64,000 nt of DNA, taken from positions 17,906,242-17,970,241 of the forward strand of contig OZ024720.1 of the NCBI GenBank assembly GCA_964016875.1, in the 5' to 3' direction. The position numbers and the translations under genes are program-made. Position 1 is the stretch's first letter. Each line of letters opens with the position of its first letter. The stretch is from Fallopia convolvulus (taxonomy: Eukaryota; Streptophyta; Magnoliopsida; Caryophyllales; Polygonaceae). Positions 23,968-33,966 of this stretch are shown in pieces. The notes under the pieces were generated by a model, which ran no database searches, was not told where the DNA came from, and worked only from the letters and a program-made list of their open reading frames with translations.

Positions 23968-24842
23968 AAGGGGCTAAAATGTCGGGCCAACGACATTAAA
24001 TAGAGGCGCTGCTCGGGAGGCAACCCGAGGTAAGTTTTCTGTTTATCATTTTATTTTATCATTTTGGATAGTTTTTTTTTTAGGTTTTTAGTTTTAGTTT
24101 TTTATTTTATTTTATTTTTCCTTTCAATCTTGTCGGACTAACATGCAGGTACTAGGTTCGAAAGAACAAAAATATTTTGGGGAATTTATTCCTCGAAATA
24201 CACAGAACAAAAGGCGAACAGGTACTAGAACACAGGTCCGCGATCGCGGGGGCCCTTCACCGCGATCGCGGTACTGTTCATCCGCAAGACAAATAAAAAA
24301 AATATAAAAAAGGACTTGAAGGAAAATACCGGTTCTACCCCTCACCTACCGGCCGGCCCTACCCTCTTCTCACCTTCTTCTTCTACCCTCATTCCCCCTC
24401 CATTATCAAGCCTCCATTGTTACAAGCTCTCAAGCTCTCAAACCGAAATTTTCCAACTCCACCAAAAATCAAAATCAAACCCATTTCCTTAACCCTTTCG
24501 CCATTCTAAACCCAAAACCGATTTCCAAATTTCCAAATTCCCACTCAATAATCCTCAAATCCACATCTAAAAACCAAACAAAAATTCTCCAAATCTCCCT
24601 CAAAACCTCTCCAAATCCACTCATTCCTCTCGGAATTCCCATTAACAAGACGTTGCGAAGACGCCGCGAGCCACCGCGAGCCGCCGCGAGCCACCGCGAG
24701 CCACCACGAGCGAAAAACCAGATCCTGCGGGGAACTGCCTTCCACAATCGCGGTGACCAGCTTCCGCGCCCGCGGTCCCCGACAGAATCCACAATTTCAC
24801 TTTGTGAGTTTGATTTCGCCCTTCTTCGGTTTATTTGTTTCT
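23968..24842 (+). other. P hairpin, candidate intron and spacer, unit 2
   Basis: The conserved hairpin lies near 24012-24029, the GTAAGT donor at 24030 and the CAG acceptor at 24148. This unit has one T fewer in the run after the donor, so later coordinates are offset by 11416. Palindrome pairs 24238/24260 and 24742/24764 and the GC-rich decamer repeat are retained. No gene is seen. Confidence 0.65.
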
Positions 24843-26069
24843 ATGGCGTATCCAGTTAGGCTGAGTAGGGATGAGAAGGCACTGTGGAATGAAATTGATA
24901 GGAAAACCATGTTGTCTACTAAATTCTTTCATGAACCGACATTGCATACGTTGGGTTTATATCAGTCGGTTTAGCAAGTATTACAGCGGGGTGGCTTAGG
25001 TGGTTTGATCCCTTTACATGCACATACATATAAGCCTCTAGTATTGGAATTTCTGGTTACTTACAGAGAGCTTGATGATGGGAGTATTAGCTTTAGATTG
25101 CTTGAGAGGAATTACTCACTGACTAGGAATCAGTTAGGTGAGTGTTTTGGGGTGACGAGTCAGCCTACAGCTGGTTGGGCTGACATTGAGGATAACCCGG
25201 GGGCGATGCATTTCTGGACTGTAGTGACCCACACTCCGTATAGTCTTGGCCCTGGGTTACAGAATTACAGTATTGTTCATCCGGGGTTGAGGCTTTGTCA
25301 TAAGGTGATTTCTAACACCTTTTTAGGAAATGGAGAGGTTAATAAAATGGCTGCTAAGGATGTTTCTATGATGTGGTGTTTGATGGGGGATCAACCTGTG
25401 GTCCCTGATTGGGTGACATTATTTTTACGAGCTGTGAGGAAGGCCCGGTCTCAGCCCGGGAAGATTGCTTTTGGAGGTTTGGTTACTCTGATAGCCTTGT
25501 GTTTTGTGAGCTTGGATGTTATACGGGGCAAATATAGAGTGGTAGTAGGTGGTGGGATTCGCTTTGATCTGTCACAACTGAAGAAGGCCAAGTGTTTATC
25601 TGAGGGTGCGAATGGAGGTTGGATCTTGCATTGTGGTGGAGATCATGATGAGTATTTACGTCTGCCTAGGGAGTTTGGAGATGAGGTGACAACTGCTGAT
25701 TATTATTTGGAGTCTGATGTGATGGCAGTAGAGAATGAAGAGGAAGAGGACGAGTATGAGCAGTATGATGAGCCTCCGCAGGGACAACACGAGGCTAGTC
25801 CTTTTGGTGATGGAGATGCTCCAGAATGGTATGAGGGGATGACTTCTGCTATTGCGCACTTGAGTATGAGGCTTGACTCTATGGCTGATTGGTAGGATTA
25901 TTTTATCAAAGAGCAGGCTAGTATGAGGAGTACATTAGCAGATGTGGGGAGGAATGTCAGAGACATGTCCCTCACCATGGATCAGATGAGGGAGCGATAG
26001 GAGGCATTTTATCAGCATTATTGGCCTCAGTACCCTCAGTATTTTCCACCGCCAGGCCCTTCACAGTGA
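24843..26069 (+). pseudogene. P second ORF (ATHILA-type), unit 2
   Basis: Matches the unit 1 ORF with the same three TAG stops. The fourth stop of unit 1 (TAA at 14594) is TAT here, so that mutation is private to unit 1 and postdates the duplication. Two amino-acid differences are visible (T/K near 25302, V/A near 25696). Confidence 0.8.
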
Positions 26070-26767
26070 GTCTTCTGTTTTCCTTTTTCTATATTTTTTA
26101 TCTGATTTGTCTTTATTCCATTGAGGGCAATGAAAGGTTTAAGTATGGGGGAGGGAGTACTCACTTTTGTATATATGTACAGATGCATCATTTCAGTTTG
26201 AGCATTTCAGATTAAAAAAAAAAATTAAAAAAAAGCCATAAAAATTATGAAAAAGGCATATAAAATCCTGGGATGAGTTGAAAACCCGAAAGGGTGGCTC
26301 AGGTAATAAGCAGGTAACCTGGACCAGCATTAGGCTGGGGTAATAAGAGGTTAATGAGAGATGTGAGCAATTGTGAGCACACCTAAAAGAAAAATGAAAA
26401 GAGTGATTAGGTGAAAACCCGAAAGGGCGCCTAAGTAGAATGAGTGGTAAAATCGGAGTGTTTAGGATAATATTCTACTTTGGGGTTTGGGGATTATATT
26501 TTAGATGTCGGGTAGATCCTAGGTTGCTCTACATTTTTTGGAGCTTGAGTGTTATATCTTGTATCTGTGAGGTGTGTGATTTGAGCTTTCATGTTTTTGG
26601 CTTAGTATTTCTCTACATGGGTTCGGGTTGTGAGATTATTTTTGAGTGTTTTCTAGTTTTAGATCATCTTCTCCCATTGTTCTCTGTAGACATATGATGA
26701 TTTGTCATGCTTGATTTTATTTTTTGAGCTTACTCGAGGACGAGCAAGGTCTAAGTATGGGGGAATT
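26070..26767 (+). other. P 3' noncoding region and PPT, unit 2
   Basis: Same organisation as unit 1, with aagtatgggggaatt ending at 26767 directly before LTR C. No gene is seen. Confidence 0.75.
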
Positions 26768-27986
26768 TGATATGTTGTATTTCATATAGCATAATTAGGA
26801 CTAGTTAATACATTTTATGTATAGATTTAGGTCCATTTAGTCCTTGTAACGATATATGAGTAGAAGACCAAAGACTTGAAGAAAATTGGAAGAATAGAAG
26901 TCGGGACAAGAAGATCGAGAAGTGAAGGCCGCGGAGCTAAGCAGTCCGCGGTGGAGCAAGATTTAGTGCCGCGATCGCGGTGGCCTAAGGCCGCGGTCGC
27001 GGGTCAACGTTGACTCGGAGGAGGATTCTGTAGTCCGCGGTCGCGGAGGTTGTTCACCGCGGTCACGGAATTCCACGTCAGCAAGATCCGAGGCGGCGTT
27101 TTATCTATCTATTTATCTTTTATTTTAGTTGCCTTTTATATTTTTATTCCGATATTTTTCGAGACTATTTAAGTTTAGTTTTCAGACTTTGTTTGGTATT
27201 CTGCTAGACCTAATTTCAGACCTTTTGTGTTTTTCTCTCTTATGGAGAACTAAACTCCTTATATTCTATTCGAGTTGAAGCTTTTCAGACTCAAGTTGTT
27301 GTGAGATTCGTCTATTCAGGTTTATTTCTACAGGTTATTTCAATTCTCTTGTGCTTAATTATTATTGATTGTGTTGATTTCTGCTTGTCTGGCCAACTTG
27401 TTGGAATTGATATTATCTATTGCTAGATCTAGGTTTTCTCGTAGCAAAGCCTAATCTTTGTAGCAACTCAATTGATTTAGGACTCGTTGGACTAAAACAA
27501 TTGAGAAGAGATTTGAATGCATGTTGATTGTTTGACTCGTTGGAATTCAATTGCATGTATCCTGTTTATCCTTGTTCTTAATGCTAATATCCTTAATATT
27601 TATGATCGTTTCATGAATTGTTTGGATGTTAAGTTGCATGTCTCGTTGCCATGTTATAATTCTGATCAGGATAGGAATAACTGAAAGAAATAACTTGTTT
27701 GAATCTAGGATCAATAACTTGAGGAAGAAAAGTGGATACTTGAATAGAATTGTTTTCCCTAATTGATAAAAATACAACCTTTGCTCTGTTTGTTTGTCTT
27801 GTCTACTTTAATTTTCCTAGTTTTAGATTAAAATACCAAAAATCCCCCCTTTGTTACTTCTTTGAGTTGATAATAATAAAACTTAGGATACAAGTGTCTC
27901 TTGGGTTCGACCCCGACTTACCGACTATACTAGTTGTGTAACTAGGGATTTATTTTTGATTTGGCACGACGACTTTCAGCCAGTCA
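26768..27986 (+). repeat. P LTR C (true 3' LTR)
   Basis: A 1219-bp LTR ending ...CCAGTCA, followed by target-site copy ctcaa at 27987-27991 and the native M sequence. It differs from B at two sites in its last 460 bp (near 27595 and 27644), and from LTR A at those plus the ten left-part sites. Confidence 0.92.
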
Positions 27987-28100
27987 CTCAACTTGCGCAT
28001 CCTCCTCCAAGTAAACATCATCCAACTTTGGCTCTTGTCTTGACTTCTTGGACTTCTTCTTCGGCCTTTCCGCATGAGATGATGTAGCTCTAGTCTCCAT
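27987..28100 (-). pseudogene. M second ORF, 5' part
   Basis: ATG at 28098-28100 on the minus strand opens a lysine-rich N-terminus (METRATSSHAERPKKKSKK). The frame runs to the P insertion at 27991 and resumes at 3933. The KKKSKKSR run could serve as a nuclear or nucleic-acid-binding signal (inference). The same start lies in the captured copies at 5266 and 16684, where the ORF is a short dead fragment. Confidence 0.75.
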
Positions 28101-29610
28101 GGTACCTACACACATCCAACCAAACAAAAGGGTCGAAGATAAACTCCATACAACTCAACAAAAGCACTCATCAACACACATCAACACATCAACACAAGGG
28201 AACCCCATACTTAGACTCTAAACACACATGCATCACCATCCAACATGAATCATCATGGATATCTTCTAACAATGGCTAAGTAAATGATCATACTACATCA
28301 TGATTAAGCTATAGCCAACAATGAAACACATGAATCCACATGATATCACAAGAAGAGAGCAAAAGCAACATGGATCGACTTCCAACCTATGTCGGGCCCG
28401 ACACATCCTCAACCTCGGTCCGACTTGATGGACCGACTTCCACAACTCGGTCCCGACTTACCTGGGCACGTCGATCTCGACCTAGTTCATGCTTCGACTC
28501 TAACCTCAAATCAACCCAAATCACTCTATCATGCACTTAAATTTCAAATTCAACCATCAAACATCCCTAATCGAAGTTCTAAATGGATCCAAGCATGCAT
28601 AAACAACTTTGAAGCTCAATTTCACAAATCATGCAAATCCACCATTGATGCTCAAGCTCAAACTCTAAATCAAACATGGCATTACTCAATCTATGCAATG
28701 AAAGCACAAAATCTCCAAGGAAATAGGTAGAGATCGAGTAACACATACCGAATTTGAAGAATATTGGACTTTTAAACAAACAATCTATTTAGAACTCAAA
28801 CTTTCTCAACCTAGATCGAGATGGGGGATGAAGAACGAGATTGAACTCGAAATTTCTCTTTGGAATCGGGCTAGGGAGGCCTTTTTGTGATTGGATCGAG
28901 ATGAAGAAAGGGAGAGATGCGTGGATCGAGTATGGTGAGAGGGAGGCCGATTTTGAGAGTGTGAGGGAGATGGGTTGTATTTTGGGAATGGTGGTTAATA
29001 TAAAGATGGTAGGTAGGTGGGGGATGGCATTTAATGGGGGAAAGGGACAAATTAGGTCAAAGGGCAAAAATGGCATTCCACTCGGTCCGATCGAGTCGGA
29101 CCGACGTCGTGGACCGACGTCCCTGTGTCGGGCCCGACTTACCTGGGCTCGATGTGGGGTGTTCGGGTCACCAATTTTACTCCATCCTCTTGCAACTTCT
29201 TTCTCCATATTTCCATTTATTATTTTTTTTCACCTCAAATCCTACACAACCGTGAAGAATACACAACACCAAAAATCCACAAAACACTAGATAGAGATTG
29301 GTTAGAGAAAAGCTAGGCTAAACTAAGAAAAATCAAACTAAAATTACGAAAAGAAAGCTACTAGCTCGGGTTGCCTCCCGAGAAGCGCTCGTTTAGAGTC
29401 ACTAGCTTGACTTCCTAACCTCAATCTCATGGCGGGTGAAACACGGTGAATTGCTCGCCATTGTTGTGCCCATTCCCATTGCCCTCATACCCATAAAACC
29501 ACCAACGATGGTCTATATAGGCATGGCTCTCCGATTCGGGCCTCTCTCATCATACTCCTCCAACGAATGAGATTTCTCCTCCTTACTTGCTCCATCATGT
29601 TCCTCTTTTC
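28101..29610 (-). other. M spacer between gag-protease and second ORF
   Basis: This stretch stands where RT, RNase H and integrase would be in an autonomous relative. I find no trace of those domains. It carries M palindrome clusters (near 28391-28480 and 29081-29150) and the conserved hairpin ctcgggaggcaacccgag on the minus strand near 29366-29383. The P version has a splice donor after the hairpin; M reads gagctag there, so that donor is absent. Confidence 0.7.
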
Positions 29611-32397
29611 CTACACCAAAGTTATCCAAAGAATTCTAGGAAATTCTACCAATTCATCTTTCAAGTCACTAAGGCAAATGTAGGAGTCTCCTAAGTCATC
29701 TTTCAAATCACTTAAACAAATGTAGGAATCAAAAGTTTGGAATGAATTGTGGTCATCACCAACATCAAAAGGATATAAGTAAGGATACTCTTCATTTTTC
29801 CTTGGGCTAGCATTGATCCTTGACTCATCTTGTTCCTCAACTTGCTCCAACAACTCCCTTGCTTGTATTTGTTTATTGAACCCTTCATCACTTCTCAACA
29901 CAATGACCTCTCTAGCAACTTCCACTTCTTCTCTTTTTCTCTTGGAACTCTCTTCAAGTTTGAGGATAGCCAAGGCGTCCGGCTCATTCAAAGCCTTGTT
30001 GAAGTGAAAATCGACCTTTTCTTCACCAATCTCAAAGGAAACTTTCCCGTTTTTGACATCAAACTTTGCCCCAGCCGTAGCTAAGAATGGTCTTCCTAAG
30101 ATTATTGGGACCAAGGGGTCCTCGTGCATGTCCAAGATCACGAAATCATCGGGAACAAAGTACTTTCCAACTCGCACCGGCACGTCATCCAATATTCCCT
30201 TAGCCTTGATGATGGAACCGTCGGCCATAGTTAGGGACATATCGGCCGACTCAATTTCACCTAAATTTTCCCTTCTCCAAATACTAGTGGGCATCACCGA
30301 AACACTTGCCCCAAGGTCACATAAGGCTTGGAAGTTTTGAGACCCCACACCAATAGTGATAGCAAACCGACCGGGATCTCCTAGCTTTTGCGGTAACTCC
30401 AAGGTCTTGACCTCATCTTGCATTTCAACTATGGACCTCTTCTTGCTCAAAATCTCCTTTAAAAACTTGGCATAGGATGGCATCTCGCTCAATGCATCGG
30501 TGAACGGGATAGAGATGTTCAAACCTTGCAAGAGTTTGAGGAACCTCTTGACTTTGTTCTCAACAACATCTTTCAGCTTCTTTGAGGGATATGGAAGAGT
30601 TGTTGCACCTTGAATCTTGATTGGATCAACCTCCTTGGACTTCCCCACTTCACTTGCAACATTTCCTGGTTGGACCGACTTAGGCACCACATCGGGCCCG
30701 ATGTCGTGTATCACGGTCCTGGGGTAGAGCTGAGGCAGAGTAGTCGGATCGACATCTGGGTACGTCGGGTCCGACTCGCTCTCAACCTCGGTCCGGGGCA
30801 GAGGAGTTGATCTTCCTGCTGGATCGACTTCAGGGAACGTCGGACACGACTTGCTGGGTAAGTCGGTCCGGCTCTCTTCATTCTTCTTAGGCATGTGTGG
30901 CTCGGGTAGGTTTCGGCCACTTCTCAATCCAATTGCCCGGACGTTTTGAGCTCGGGGGTTCTCCTCGGGTCGGCCCGAAAGTCTCCCCTTCTCTCTCGGG
31001 GATTGATTTGCAATTTGGGCAAATTGATTGTCGACTTGCCTCCTCCATGCACCAAACTCATTGAATTGGGTCCTCATTTCCTTGAACCCATCCCTCATCT
31101 CTTGAGCCAATGATTGTAGCTCATTGAATCCCGGTGGCCTATATGGTGGTGGTTGCGGCGCCCTTGGCTCGTTTTGGTTGAAGTTGTTGTTGTAGCCTTG
31201 AGCTTGACCGTTGTTCCACCGGCCATTACCACCATTGTTGAAGTTGCCTCTTCCACTGAAATTTCCTTGAACATAGTTTGCCTCCTCAATTTGCTCGGCC
31301 AAGCGCACTTGGCTCGCATTCGGACAAACTTGTGTAGCATGTGCAAAGGATCCACACTCCTCACAAGCTCTAACATTTTGCTTGTAGTAGTGGACTTGCC
31401 TCTTAAGCTTGCTCACTTCACCTTCAAGGAATTGGAGCTTCACATCCTTGTCAATGTCTTCTCCCCTTGGATCATATAACTTCCTTGCACCTTCACCTTG
31501 AACTTTCATCTCTTTGCTAGCTTGACACATCCCATACATGGCCTCATAATCGGATAGCTTGTCTAGTAGCTCCCAAGCTTGATCCGGTGTCAATTCTATG
31601 AACCCACAATCGGTGTGGAGATTGAGCTTGTCCTTCGTTGCCGGATTGATGCCTTGGAAAAAGATGTCTTGGAGCACATATGGTTGTTGGCCATGGGTAG
31701 GACATTGGCGCAACATCTCCTTGAAACGGTCCCATGCTTCGAAGAGAGGCTCATTCGGACCTTGTTGAAAGCTTGCAATTTTCCTTCTTAGCTCGGTTGT
31801 ATTTGAGGGCGGGAAGAACTTCATCAAGAAAGCATCATGGAGTGCCTTCCAAGTTGTGATCGACCTAGGGGCTTGGCTCTCGAGCCAATGTGTGGCCTTG
31901 CCCCCAAGTGACCACTTGAACGCCTTTAGAAGCACATATTCCATCGTCTCCTCGTCGGTAGAGATCGTCTCACACATGTCCACAAAGCGTTTGACGTGCT
32001 CTATGGGATACTCATGTGGACGGCCCTCGAATTGATCACGCTTGATGAGGGAGATGAATTGCGTCTTGATCTCAAAATTCTTGGCAACCTCGGGAAGCAC
32101 AATAACCGGTTCGGGTACCCTCAACTCCGGATGCATGTATTGGCGTGCATTCCGGGGTAGAGCGTTGAGTTGAGCCTCGGCCCTCATTCGTTGCTCCCGT
32201 TCTCTTCTTGCCACCGCCTCTTGATTGTCCTTCTCAAGTTGTAATCTAGCCATTTCGGCCCTAAGTCGAGCCAACTCCTCATCACCATGGAGAGCTTGAT
32301 TCTCCATCCTTTTCCTTCTTCGGGCTTCTTTGAGAATACTTTCCGGATCACTCACAAACTCAAGCTCAAGTGTTCCTCGGGAGGAACGAGCTCGCAT
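29611..32397 (-). CDS. M gag-protease polyprotein
   Basis: One uninterrupted minus-strand frame. It is open from 32445, but the likely start is ATG 32395-32397 (MRARSSRGTLELEF), giving about 928 residues. An arginine/glutamate-rich helical N-terminus (RAEMARLQLEKDNQEAVARR) is followed by the gag capsid region (ATHWLESQAPRSITTWKALHDAF, FLMKFFPPS), a zinc-knuckle-like CEECGSFAHATQVC, a glycine/asparagine-rich stretch, a disordered linker with nine palindrome sites, and a retropepsin domain (CDLGASVSVMP, IILGRPFL). It ends shortly after protease, with no RT. An intact frame this long in an element that lacks pol suggests recent mobility using a helper's enzymes (inference). The products would form the virus-like particle and process gag. 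Confidence 0.88.
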   Translation of the reverse strand: MRARSSRGTLELEFVSDPESILKEARRRKRMENQALHGDEELARLRAEMARLQLEKDNQEAVARREREQRMRAEAQLNALPRNARQYMHPELRVPEPVIVLPEVAKNFEIKTQFISLIKRDQFEGRPHEYPIEHVKRFVDMCETISTDEETMEYVLLKAFKWSLGGKATHWLESQAPRSITTWKALHDAFLMKFFPPSNTTELRRKIASFQQGPNEPLFEAWDRFKEMLRQCPTHGQQPYVLQDIFFQGINPATKDKLNLHTDCGFIELTPDQAWELLDKLSDYEAMYGMCQASKEMKVQGEGARKLYDPRGEDIDKDVKLQFLEGEVSKLKRQVHYYKQNVRACEECGSFAHATQVCPNASQVRLAEQIEEANYVQGNFSGRGNFNNGGNGRWNNGQAQGYNNNFNQNEPRAPQPPPYRPPGFNELQSLAQEMRDGFKEMRTQFNEFGAWRRQVDNQFAQIANQSPREKGRLSGRPEENPRAQNVRAIGLRSGRNLPEPHMPKKNEESRTDLPSKSCPTFPEVDPAGRSTPLPRTEVESESDPTYPDVDPTTLPQLYPRTVIHDIGPDVVPKSVQPGNVASEVGKSKEVDPIKIQGATTLPYPSKKLKDVVENKVKRFLKLLQGLNISIPFTDALSEMPSYAKFLKEILSKKRSIVEMQDEVKTLELPQKLGDPGRFAITIGVGSQNFQALCDLGASVSVMPTSIWRRENLGEIESADMSLTMADGSIIKAKGILDDVPVRVGKYFVPDDFVILDMHEDPLVPIILGRPFLATAGAKFDVKNGKVSFEIGEEKVDFHFNKALNEPDALAILKLEESSKRKREEVEVAREVIVLRSDEGFNKQIQARELLEQVEEQDESRINASPRKNEEYPYLYPFDVGDDHNSFQTFDSYICLSDLKDDLGDSYICLSDLKDELVEFPRILWITLV
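30670..30872. other. M palindrome triplets (three) in the gag-protease linker
   Basis: Three consecutive triplets have centres near 30675/30696.5/30717, 30748/30769.5/30792 and 30824/30844.5/30867. Within triplets the spacing is 20.5 to 22.5 bp. The middle site is the fullest (atcgggcccgat, gtcgggtccgac, gtcggacacgac). They sit in the non-conserved linker between zinc knuckle and protease, the same place as the P cluster at 8269-8446. Confidence 0.85.
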
Positions 32398-32525
32398 ACA
32401 CCTACGAAACAAAGACACAAACCAAAACAAATCAAAAACAAACAAAGGGTTTGGGCTATTCCCTCACCCAAATCACTACCAAAACACAAGAAACTCACCA
32501 AATTGGCACTCAATGCACTTAGAAT

Positions 32526-32543
32526 TCCCCGGCAACGGCGCCA
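32526..32543 (-). other. M primer-binding site
   Basis: On the minus strand the sequence reads TGGCGCCGTTGCCGGGGA, six bases inside the 5' LTR. It matches the tRNA-Asp-type primer site common in plant Ty3/gypsy elements. It fixes the strand and the 5' end of M. Confidence 0.88.
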
Positions 32544-32549
32544 ATCTTT

Positions 32550-33966
32550 TGATCGCTGGCAAATGCGAGGGTCTAGAGATACAATTTATAACCCGACCCC
32601 GTTGTAGCACGTGGTGGGTGTCGAACGCTCGGGAAATCTACTCGATTGAGGTGCCTAAACACTAGAAAGCTGGAAAGGAGAACTTAAAACAAAGGAAAAC
32701 AAAGAGAACAGTCGGGACCGACACAAGTGTCACATCGGGCCCGATGTTGGCGACAAGAGGGAAGTCGGGACCGACGTAGAGCAAGTCGGGCCCGATGTAG
32801 CTGGGTTTGTCGAACTCAAAGATTGAAAGTAGATCTTGGGCTTTTAGGTTCCTTCTCTAGTAGATTAAGGCTTTTCCACCCCAATTCAAGCAATAAGTGA
32901 TGATCGGAATAGGATCGAGATGCTTTCGCCCTCGTTCCAACCACTTCTACACATCGATCATTGGGGAAATCCCCTATGAATCAAGGTCTTGAGATGGACA
33001 AATGTTCACTTTCGTTACTTTGCCAATCACAAGCCTTGATTCCTTACTTTCATAAGGAATTGTAGCTCTATGTAGAGTGGGTTCCTAGATCAAGCACTCA
33101 AGGCTTATGGAATTGGGGTTTTTAGCCCAACCTAGCTAGAGTTTTCCCCCATAAACCAAGATCAAGGAGATCTACTCCATATGGCAAACAAAGAAAGCAA
33201 ACAAATCAAAAAGCAAAGCAATCAACATCATCAATCTCAAACCAAAGCCAAATTTCATTCACAAATCAAAAGCAATCCACAAACTCCAATCCAAGGTTTC
33301 CAAATCCACAAAATCAAAACAAGGCAAAGCTAATCTATCAACCAAACCTATCAAATCTCCTAGCAATCTCCTCTCCTTGGCCGATTCCCTCTCTTCTCCT
33401 TCTCCTCTCCTTCCTCCTTGCACTCCAAGTATCCTCTTGAGAGTTTTTGAGGGTTGGTTCCTTGCTAAGTGTGTGGGAACCTCTTTCAATTAGAAGATAA
33501 GAGAGCCTTTATAGATGAGGGGCAAAAGTGGTAGTTTACAATTTCGTGCCTTGGAGCCCAATCCAGCAAGCGACCGACTCGGACCGACATGGAGCACCTC
33601 GGGCCCGACTTACTGGGCAAGTCGGTCCGAGGTCGAAAAATCATCTCGGGTCCGGCGTTGGTTCTAACTCGATCCGGACCTCGTTCCACCTTCTTCTTGT
33701 TGGCTTTTCTCTTGTTCTTCTTCATGGCTTGCTCCTCTCTTTCCCTCTTAAGCTCGGGCCTTGCTCCATGTTCCGATTCTCCTTCAAAACGATCCTTGAT
33801 CCACGCCAAAACACCTACAAAACACATAAAACGCGCATAGTCTCCGAATCTCATAGAAATACGGGAACTAAGCTAAAAAGGAACAAAACACATAAGAAAA
33901 GGGGAAAAAGAAACATATTTACAAAGGGAATCATATATAAAAACACCACCAAATAAAGAGACATCA
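32550..33966 (-). repeat. M 5' LTR
   Basis: A 1417-bp LTR bounded by TGATGTC...GCGATCA on the minus strand. It carries palindrome pairs at 32711/32734 and 32764/32785 and a triplet near 33578-33631. On the right it abuts U gag sequence at 33967. Confidence 0.9.
32711..32796. other. M palindrome pairs in the LTR
   Basis: Pair 1: gtcgggaccgac (32711) and atcgggcccgat (32734), 23 bp apart. Pair 2: gtcgggaccgac (32764) and gtcgggcccgat (32785), 21 bp apart. The site at 32734 extends to a longer palindrome with cacatcgggcccgatgt. Confidence 0.88.

Larger units (their letters stand above)
3934..27986 (+). mobile_element. Element P: tandemly amplified Athila-like Ty3/gypsy array in M
   Basis: The array is LTR A - M flank - P internal - LTR B - M flank - P internal - LTR C. 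Repeat period is 11416-11418 bp. Each internal region begins abruptly inside gag at the same breakpoint (6812 and 18229), so PBS, 5' UTR and the gag N-terminus are missing from both. The internal regions encode gag, aspartic protease, RT-RNase H, integrase and an ATHILA-type ORF, all with the same early stops and frameshifts, so these arose before the last duplication. The two units differ at only about ten positions over 11 kb by eye. Neither unit could retrotranspose by itself. A collapsed or expanded assembly is an alternative that the sequence alone cannot exclude. Confidence 0.88.
1..33966 (-). mobile_element. Element M: Athila-like Ty3/gypsy element, non-autonomous, split by P
   Basis: M reads right to left: 5' LTR 32550-33966, PBS 32526-32543, gag-protease 32445-29611, a spacer, a second ORF (28100-27987 continuing at 3933-2258), a 3' noncoding region, PPT, and a 3' LTR that runs off the window at position 1. 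Without the P insertion it would be about 10.8 kb. RT, RNase H and integrase are absent, yet gag-protease is open over 944 codons and the second ORF keeps its frame on both sides of P. The two LTRs differ at about ten of the 510 shared bases by eye, with no indels, so insertion was fairly recent. M sits in the gag of U; its outer target site cannot be checked because the left end is outside the window. It probably depended on proteins from a related autonomous element (inference). Confidence 0.88.
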
